The position numbers and the translations under genes were made by a program. Shown here one piece after another: positions 20,533 through 27,627 of a DNA stretch of 27,627 bases. This DNA is from Paramacrobiotus richtersi (taxonomy: Eukaryota > Tardigrada > Eutardigrada > Parachela > Macrobiotidae): contig JAQGAU010000471.1 in the NCBI GenBank assembly GCA_034698045.1, positions 1 through 27,627 of the forward strand. The letters run 5' to 3'. Numbering within the stretch: position 1 is the stretch's first letter; each line of letters begins with the position of its first letter. The notes below the pieces were generated by a model. It made no database searches and was not told the origin of the DNA. It saw only the letters and a program-made list of their open reading frames with translations.

Positions 20533-22129
20533 TCAAACTTTCGGACTGGAGCCCGAATTTCTGTATGATGTACAGTTCCCCATGACCACCCACCACTCAT
20601 GCAGATCAGCGACTCGGCTTGTCTGCTTAAAATTCGCGTCATGTAGCAGTTCGCACAGTCGACACAAGCCCCAGGAATCTTCTGTCCAGGTTGGAGGTCG
20701 ATTACTAATCTCGTTAAAGTGCCATTTATGAAAACGTTCATAAGATTCTTGGGATAAGGTCAGGTTATGTAAGTATGTTCCCAAATGTTCCGCGTTTGCA
20801 AAGTCGGATACATCGATGTAGGAGTGTTTGGGAAAGAAATGCGAGTAATTTCCTCCACCGTAAACAACTGGAACAGCTCCGTAATTGTATCCTCGTATGG
20901 CTTTCTCCGTTAGGTAATCTCTGCAGTGGCTGCAAAAAAAGCGTTTAAAGGTTAGGTATCTGTATATATATTGTCACGGTTATTCTCACTGTAGCTTTTT
21001 GCTTTAACCGTTGCGCGCTTGAAATTAATAAACATGATTTGGTAACGATTTTGACTGACAAAGAACAACTATATCATGAGCGAGGCGAAAACGATTTGGT
21101 TGCGAAACGTGAAAAATACAGATAAGGGTTGTTCTGAACCAACAGAAACCAACCAGCGCTATACGTAATTACAAGCTGTAACAGGATTTCGAAATTTTTA
21201 AATTTAGTTTGAAGTTTGAAGTCAAAGGCCTGTTAAACCAAAAATAATAATTTATGACTGATCAGCAGGTCTGATGATAGTACTAATACCTTCTTTGTGT
21301 CTTATCATAGCAATGCCCTATCGAACATCCTGCTAACAAACTGCAACAATTTTCAGAGCGAAACAAACCTGTTTTCGAAGGCTAGGTAGAAGCTGTATTT
21401 CCCAATCAACTCTGGTTCGCATTCTGGACTCGATCGAGGGCATCCGGCTTTACCGCAGTTACCATAAATATCCACAGGAAAGTACTTTTTAAGTTCTTTA
21501 ATCAGCCCGTCGCGGTTCCCATTGGAGTTGCAGTGCGATATAAATGCCACAGCCCGCTTATTCTTGTTACGCAAGAACTCCAGAGTAGTCTTATCTTTGT
21601 CCCATTTCGTTTCGCTCCAACCTTGAAAATAATATAAATCACGTACGTCCGAGTCCAAACGGTATGTCCATGTGACATTGAAAAAATACCGCCATCTTGC
21701 ATCACCACTGATTCCGTCATAGGGTGGTGCTTCCAGGTTGTAGAAAACAAAAGATTGGTTACTGCTACGGTTCGGTGGGAGGTCTTGAGCGTTCAAGTCC
21801 CTCGCATGGAAGATAACAGCCGAAGCCCGTGAAAGATTACGACGATCATGTGTTATCTGACAGCGTTGATTGGAGCATCGTCCCAAACCCTTCGCAATAT
21901 GCGGAAACACGCCGCCAAAGTAGCTTGTCCAAATTAAAATCACTCTGCTGTCTACGTCGGATGAATTTGGTTGCTTCACGAACCGCTTCAGATCTTCCTG
22001 GAATATGTGAAGCATATCCTCGCGGAATATGTGAAATACGAAGCGGATGCATAGATATGGCAGTGCCACAAGCGACATGACCGCGAGACAGTTCAAACTG
22101 CCTTTTCTGGTCCAATTAAGGTATCGCAT
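20533..22129 (-). CDS. Alpha-1,3-fucosyltransferase (GT10), gene B, two exons, 385 aa
   Basis: Exon 1 is 22129-21369 (761 nt), exon 2 is 20929-20533 (397 nt). The 439-bp intron is phase 2, with donor GTTTGT and acceptor TTTTTTTGCAG. The predicted type II Golgi enzyme transfers fucose from GDP-fucose, as in gene A. Visible parts: basic N-terminus, membrane anchor about residues 12-32, GT10 N-terminal domain (VILIWTSYFGG about 63-73, SAVIFHARDLNAQDLP about 103-118, TYRLDSDV about 155-162). The C-terminal part has AFISHCNSNGNRDGLIKEL (195-213), VDIYGNC (219-225), FYLAFENS (247-254), CRDYLTEKAIRGYNYGAVPV (256-275) and SYIDVSDFANAEHL. The ATG at 22129 is directly preceded by an in-frame TAA two codons upstream, which fixes the start. 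The intron sits at the same codon (Ser of FENS) as intron 2 of gene A, but gene B lacks gene A's first intron. Both keep the C-terminal W..LC.LCE.LHDA segment. No lesion is seen, so I treat it as functional. Confidence 0.9.
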
Positions 22130-22134
22130 AGTTT

Positions 22135-23890
22135 ATGAGGCAGAAACCATGGATAACTTTTTAACGGAGCAAAAAAAAACGCGAGCTAAAGTGACATTGC
22201 GGTGGAGACAACAGCAGAGTTGTGTCCTCCTATCGTAGAGCTCCAGCTGGCCCGGTGCACTAGCCAGTTGAGGTATCGCATGTTGCTCTGTATTATTTTT
22301 GTAAATTAAACGCCGCTCTGACAAGGACGATTATAGGCGTCTGTTGTATTCTAAAAAACAACACACGATACAGCGAGGAAATGGAATATGTGTTTTGGGT
22401 ACTGTCGATTCTTCTAAAGAGATGGAAGACGTGTTTTTGATGTTTAACGTGTAACGCTTTTGTGTTCGTTGTTTGTTCTTATGTCTGTCTCCACAATTAC
22501 AGATATTGTGATCGAATGCTTTATTAAATAAAACTTAACACACGATTCCATTGAACTGATAGAGGCTTAATTTCATGCCGGAAAACCATTGCCGTGGCCC
22601 GTGATAATCTACAGTCTTTGGAAGTAATTCGATGAGGTCAGGGACCCCGAATTCGATTCGACTGCCTTTTCACTTAAGATTTATGAGTTAAAGAGTTACA
22701 AAGTGAGCCCTTTAGCATTAATTGCGTCTGCTGTTGCCTAGGAATAATTTTCCTAAAGCTGTCGTTCCCGAGTGGAAACCTGTTCCACATTTTGCTCAAC
22801 TATGGTGTTGGCAATTATGTTGTACCTACGGTACACCACACATCAATGTATCAAAAATGGTTCTGCAGAATGAAACCCAGTACCAAGAATCAGGCTTTGC
22901 AAGTAACGTTGTTCCGTAAAACAAAACGTGTGTCCTTAACTTCTTTGATACTTGTAAATTATGTATAGAGGTAAGGAAGAAAAACAAGGCTGGTTCAAAT
23001 TAATACTCTTGGTGTTAGATGGTAGTAGCAGTTCTTTCTAACCACGCTACGAAATACTCCTGTACTGTACTCGTACGTTACATTTTGTAATTTTTTGTTG
23101 CAGGATAGATATATCCAGTTACGTAAATGAAAGTGATCTAGCATATGTTCCAAGTTGATGCCGAACGAAAGTTCCCGCACCGGACGTTTATACCGGTTTA
23201 AAGGAAAATGTGCCCAGTCAGACGTTTCTACCGTCCAGACGGTTCGGCTGGTCATATGAACATACCAAAGGTCATCACGTCTAGAGCACTGATCAATAAA
23301 GCAATGACACTATCAGCAAAGCCTGTCCAAGCTATGTGCCTGCAGTACCTGGCTAGTCAGAAAATCTCAGGTCGCCTTAAAGACTTAAGGCACAACCATC
23401 CTAATTTGGCCGTACATAAGCATGAAAACCGAAGCTGTGATAACGTTTCCAGCAGCTAATTCGGTTGCGGTAAAAGAACTTCGTGAACGACTATTTCGTG
23501 CTGTTCAAAAGTCCAACGTTTGTGATTTATTGGTCTTTGTAATTACGAGCGAGATTTATAACAATACAATAGATCAACAGCGACCAAAGCAAACAGCGCA
23601 AACAATGTTACAAATTAAAGAACAGAAACTCGGTCTTTTACCATGCGGAGCGATATTCATGATTTCGAACGGCCACATCTTAGAAAACCACCGAACAAAC
23701 CTATACTCACCAAATTTGACCAGAAAGCAAAGTGACAAACGGTATTGTTAGATTGTCCGTGATTTATTTTTGGGTTTCATGACCCTACAATGTTGAATCA
23801 AGTCTCATCAAGGTGAACATCGGCGATGTGACACATGCAGCAGCGCTATTCAAATTTCAGGCTCTAGCTAAACTTTTTGTAAGTACGATG
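22135..23890. other. Upstream flank of gene B and spacer
   Basis: The part next to 22129 should hold the gene B promoter; I cannot point to a specific element. Plus-strand frames at 23208-23459 (non-ATG use aside, 83 codons) and 23422-23751 (109 codons, ATG start) overlap and have no recognisable domain. A minus-strand GTGAGT donor-like site near 23710 has no convincing exon. I call no gene. Confidence 0.4.
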
Positions 23891-23892
23891 CG

Positions 23893-24078
23893 CAGTCCCC
23901 ATGACCACCCACCACTGACGCAGGTCAACGACTCAGTTGGTCTGACTAAAACCCGTGTCATGCAGCAAGTCACTTAGTCGGTACAAGATCCAGGTTGCTT
24001 CTGTCCAGGTGGGAGACCATTTACTAATCAGGTACATTTTGAAAGTGAAACAAGTCTTCAAGAATTTGGGGTTCAGAA
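23893..24078 (-). pseudogene. Orphan 3' fragment of a third GT10 fucosyltransferase
   Basis: This 186-bp stretch aligns with the last part of gene B exon 2 (about 20575-20760). Near-identical words include CCCCATGACCACCCACCACT and CTTCTGTCCAGGTGGGAG versus CTTCTGTCCAGGTTGGAG. Read on the minus strand it gives SPTWTEATWILYRLSDLLHD, then GFSQTN, a TGA stop, and VVDLRQWWVVMG. Gene B has PPTWTEDSWGLCRLCELLHD and VADLHEWWVVMG at the same places. The conserved cysteines of LC.LCE are lost. The 5' remainder of the gene is absent; the FUT8-like copy begins (3' end) about 145 bp away in the direction where the rest of the exon should be. Confidence 0.75.
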
Positions 24079-24222
24079 CTGATTATCGGCCAGAGAAGAC
24101 TACACGCATGCAATGTATTATTTCTACAGAATCCTGCGGAATACGTTGTGCGAGACGGAGGTTTGCACCCGAAACGGAGCCGCTTCTTGGCGGTCGTGTG
24201 CACTTTTATGCGGACGCTGCAC

Positions 24223-25969
24223 TCAAAGCAATAGAGGATCCTCATATTGAGCAATATTATACGTCGCAAAGTTTTCCTCAACTTTATACGACGGAAATCT
24301 GCCCTTTTGCAGTGTTTGAATGTTCTCACCCACAGATGTGCCATTCCACAAAGTTCCCGCAATTCCTAATAAATCACCTTTTGCGAATGATATTTCTTCT
24401 GTGTTTCTGGCAGCGTGCGGCAGCACAGCCTTCAGGCAATGGGCGTTTTGCCCGCCAAAGTAGTATATATCATCCAAGGATTTAAAGCGGTCAGTTGCAT
24501 CCGGAAAGCGTGTCTGCATAATTTCATAAGCTAACCGGCAGACTTGAGACGAAAATGTGTAAACGAGATAGTCCGAGAGGGAAAGGAAATGGACGTCAGT
24601 GATGATTTCCTATAAGAGATTTTTCCGACGCTTCGCTGGTGCAGAGCCCAGCATTGCATCTACGTTTGCAGTAATATCGTAACGGGGAAATTTTTCTTTG
24701 CACTCCTCTAAAACGCTCGGATCGTCCGACGACAGGTAGATTCGTTTTACGAGCCCCTTTACGCCTGTCACCGTTTCTAGCTGCTCATAATATTCCTCCA
24801 CGTAACGCATGTATTCGTCGATTTCGTGTCGAGTAGCTTCTTTCTCCAATTTATCCGTTCTACGCACATTAACACCAACTATTGGACTATGGAAACGCTC
24901 TCTGATGGAAAACTCTTGAACGTAGTGTTTGGTCGTAGGTTGATATTTCCATAAGTAGTTGACAACTTGCGCTATCCACCAGACGGCAGGATTTTTGTGG
25001 AATGCAATGACTGGAGACAACAAGTCCTCAGGTACAGCTAACGGCAACCAAGGAGGACGCTCGTGTGACTGCGTATACTCACTAATGTTATCGATAACAG
25101 GAAGATCCAGCAGCATTTGTTGTTCAGTTGCTGCGTCGTCCTTCCGTGTGTCGGCAGGGGCTTTGTCTGCGGCGCAAGTCGAAATGGGCAAGAACACCGA
25201 TTCCCAATTTTCCCAGAGTACTGCCAATTTTCGGAGTCTACTGTAACGGTACGGTTGAGTGCGTACCCTGCGATAAGACAATAAGCGATATGGTGAACCT
25301 GACAACCGAATCCACAGATTTTGTTCATTTTGCAGCGAAACCTTTTCCTTGTAGCGCAGTCTTTGGGATTCTGAAGACGGTGAAATCGCGACTGAGCAAT
25401 CCTGGTTAGCTCCTGGATCTTTGCTTCTTCCATTCGCCAAGCCCGAGAGCTACCTCGCTTTGGATCAGATCACGCGTGATGACCTTTTTCTGTTCCGCGA
25501 GAAAAATAATCATTTCCCGCGAAAGCAATTGTAGCGCTTCCTTATCCATGTCAGCCATTCTGATTAGGTTCGACGACGTATACCGCCAAAACTCGGAGAA
25601 TCCGTTTTCTGTTCTTCGTCGCGCCACTTCGAACAGTATAATGTCGTCGTTATCAATGCTATGACCCGAAAAAGATGTAAGCCCTTCTAACTCGCCATAC
25701 GAGGTCTTGTATGCATACCGAACTTTTAGTGCCCTGAGCTTTTCTCGCAGTACTTCATTCTGCCCTTGAAGTAGTTCGATGTTTTTCAGTGCTGAGCTGG
25801 TCTCTTCGGCTTCTTCAGAGCAGGAGTTCCTTTCACGATTCTTCCAATGCTCCTTATTTGTCTTACTGTCGTTCTCCGTCAGTATTAGTACCCAGGAAAC
25901 TGCGAAGGCCGCGGATCACCACGAAAGTCCAATACCGAGTAGAAAGTACGGATTTACTCGGCGAAACAT
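24223..25969 (-). pseudogene. Intronless alpha-1,6-fucosyltransferase (FUT8-like, GT23) with four lesions
   Basis: Functional FUT8 adds core alpha-1,6-fucose to the innermost GlcNAc of N-glycans in the Golgi. This copy aligns end to end: start MFRRVNPYFLLGIGLSW (25969), the rest of the membrane anchor (AAFAVSWVLI), a coiled-coil stem (ELLQGQNEVLREKLRALKV), LQNPKDCATRKRF, NKICGFGCQVHHIAYC, RPPWLPLAVPEDLL, NPAVWWIAQVVNYL, VGVNVRRTDK (the GDP-fucose-binding arginines are kept), IYLSSDDPSVL, FSSQVCRLAYEIMQ, LDDIYYFGGQNAH and the SH3 segment GDLLGIAGTLWNG ending before TAA/TGA-region stop at 24223. Restored length would be about 582 codons versus 575 in human FUT8, with no intron anywhere. Lesions: TGA at 25918-25916 inside the anchor; one nucleotide missing near 25421-25430 (after GEWK); one missing near 25205-25213 in a GGGAAAAT run (between ENWQYSG and NWESVF); TAG at 24612-24610. 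The pieces between lesions are well preserved, so decay is recent or some lesions are assembly errors. Absence of introns suggests a retrocopy, though no poly(A) tail or target duplication is seen. Confidence 0.85.
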
Positions 25970-27228
25970 CGCTCCAAAATAGGTTGACTGATAAGCAAAA
26001 ACGATATGAACACCTAAAAAGTTGCCTACCGCTAACCTAATGTATGTAATTGTTCCCAGAAGTGCTGGTACTGATGCATACTGATGTACCATAGGATTAG
26101 GGTGAAAAGAGCAGGAGAATGTACTCGGTGCATTCGTTGCTGATTTTGATTCGACGACACCTGGAGTTAGCAAATTAATGTTTATTGTGTCGGAAAGCAG
26201 AATACAAGTGTTACTACTATGTAGTGCTTTCTAAGTTATGGAGTGTTCTTGCGCCTGGCGCCTGAGCATCCCACCCGTTAGTCGTTTCTATGACAACTTT
26301 CTGGCTGTGTTGCGTACAACTAACCATGTGGTGCCGCAGTGGCACCGCAATGTGGTACTATGTATGCAACACTGCACTGCGAGGAACGAACTTCTGTAAC
26401 GAAAGTTACTAAATTTTTGATAATCTCAGCTCGAAGCGAATTATTATCATGTTCACACGTACACGCCTTCTTTAACAGCACCCTTTTGACTCTTACCATT
26501 ATCCTGTGTAATTTTGGTAATCATTGCGTTATAACGCGCACATCTTCTGTTTCCCAAGAAATGGATAGTTTGATTAGTAACAGAATCAATAAGATCTTAT
26601 GCAGTAATATTCAAAAAAAAAATGAGTCATAAGAAAAAAATGGCTCGAGGGCAGAGGTTCAGCGCTGTGTAGTTTGTTGGGGAAAAAATCCGGCTGAAGA
26701 TTTCCACTTTCTAAGTTTTTCAGCACACTAGAAAGCACTGAAGGTTTGCAGACACTTGTTCTTATGGTCTTTGTCAAACAGCAGGGTTCTGGGATAACAG
26801 GACTTTCAAAGACTTAAACAGACGTTCAAACGCTGGCAAAGTCTTGTTGTTGTAAAGCTGTATGACTAGTATACAATGATACAGACTTGCAAAGACTTTC
26901 GCGCAACAGAGGTATACCACGTCTAATTAGTTTGTTGCCCAGCAGTATATCACTGAAGGTCATTCCATTTGACGAACTGGTAACAGGCAGTACGCTATGC
27001 ATAGCAACCGACAAACCAGTTCTAAGTCTTGCAGATAGAAGACTAAAGGTCGTTACTGGTTTTCGGTTTTTGTTCGTGTTATTTTGTTGTCCATCACAAT
27101 CACCGCAGTCATACTCGTCTACAGTACCTTACTGCATTATTCAATACACCTTGGATTTCGCAGAGTGGCCTGCGATAAACAATAACAGCCAGCTCAGTTG
27201 ACTGAAATCGAGAAGGTCCTTCGGAAGG
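25970..27228. other. Spacer between FUT8-like copy and the terminal gene
   Basis: No recognisable gene. The plus-strand frames at 26339-26632 and 26887-27201 (97 and 104 codons) lack domains and matched splice sites. A small imperfect palindrome around GTGGTGCCGCAGTGGCACCGC (26329-26349, split by one base) is present. If the 27229 gene is real, its promoter lies at the right end. Confidence 0.4.
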
Positions 27229-27627
27229 ATGAAATTCCGCAAGTCCTTTGTGGTTGTGGCGATAATTACAATGTGCTCCAGCGCGGAAGGTAAGACATAC
27301 ATCTGCCCATTAGCACCAAGTACCGGTCACATCAAAAGTGTGGATCAATTAAGTCTGCATGCGCGTGTTAGTGCTGTTACATGATGCAACATTGTACAGT
27401 AGTGCAATTTGTATAAATGGTGTATAATAATGTAAAATTAATTCTAACCGAATAAAAATCCGGGCGAGGCGTTTTTTCGGATCAGACGGGACATTACACC
27501 AATCGTGTGTCATTTTGTAGGAAGCCTTATGTCCTTGCGGCAGATGGTGGATTCCGTTCCAGTCCCTTCCAGGTCAAACATGACGCTGATTACCGGCTTG
27601 TATGCCTTCGCTGATGAATTGGTCCAG
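27229..27627 (+). CDS. N-terminal part of a secreted or membrane protein (partial, runs off the window)
   Basis: ATG at 27229 opens exon 1 (27229-27289), encoding MKFRKSFVVVAIITMCSSAE and ending in G before a consensus GTAAGA donor at 27290. Basic residues followed by a hydrophobic core and a small-residue end make a good signal peptide, with cleavage likely around SSA-E. Exon 2 starts at 27521 after TTTTGTAG, joins in phase 1, and stays open to the window end (SLMSLRQMVDSVPVPSRSNM, then LITGLYAFADELVQ). About 56 residues are visible. I do not recognise the family; an Asn-Met-Thr site suggests N-glycosylation and fits an extracellular chain. It is the only candidate active gene I see on the plus strand. 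Confidence 0.55.

Noticed and set aside
24610..25918. Stop codons of the FUT8-like copy considered as recoding (selenocysteine or readthrough) sites
   Set aside because: Two different stop codons plus two frame changes in one gene, with no recoding element evident, are better explained by decay or sequence error.
26030..26145. Possible 5' half of the third GT10 exon (minus-strand words like YASVPALLG and GNNYIH recalling YGAVPVVYGGGNY)
   Set aside because: The match needs at least two frame changes, loses the DY.TEK motif and has wrong spacing. It is no better than chance similarity.

Overview
The window looks like animal nuclear DNA. Genes are split by spliceosomal introns of about 60 bp to 1.3 kb with GT/AG ends, intergenic sequence is AT-leaning, and the recognisable families are metazoan: GT10, GT23 and GT31 glycosyltransferases, natriuretic-peptide-receptor-like ligand-binding domains and a kinesin motor. 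Combined receptor and alpha-1,3-fucosyltransferase expansions would fit an ecdysozoan invertebrate, possibly a tardigrade. That placement is an inference from gene content only.

Layout. From 1 to about 2.8 kb no gene can be supported. From about 2.8 to 10.3 kb, the plus strand carries decayed genes: two tandem copies of a multi-exon ANF_receptor-type ligand-binding domain (2903-4610 and about 6697-8784, possibly reaching 9330), then a kinesin motor fragment (about 9800-10070, perhaps to 10260). From 10652 to 11467 lies a fold-back element with 33-bp terminal inverted repeats. Its interior consists of short GTATTC-based repeats in four blocks of alternating orientation.

From 12.4 to 26 kb every recognisable gene is a glycosyltransferase on the minus strand. 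There are two apparently intact Golgi-type alpha-1,3-fucosyltransferases (gene A, three exons, 395 aa; gene B, two exons, 385 aa). There is also a broken GT31 beta-1,3-glycosyltransferase between them, an orphan 3' fragment of a third GT10 gene, and an intronless full-length alpha-1,6-fucosyltransferase (FUT8-like) copy with four inactivating lesions. The window ends inside a plus-strand gene starting at 27229 that encodes a secreted or membrane protein with a signal peptide.

Functional reading: genes A and B probably add alpha-1,3-linked fucose from GDP-fucose to glycans in the Golgi. The FUT8-like and GT31 copies would act in the same compartment if they were functional, but look dead as written. 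I see no CRISPR array, phage, operon or defence system. The most unusual items are the fold-back element, the cluster of three unrelated glycosyltransferase families in different states of decay, and the intron present in one GT10 paralogue and absent from the other.
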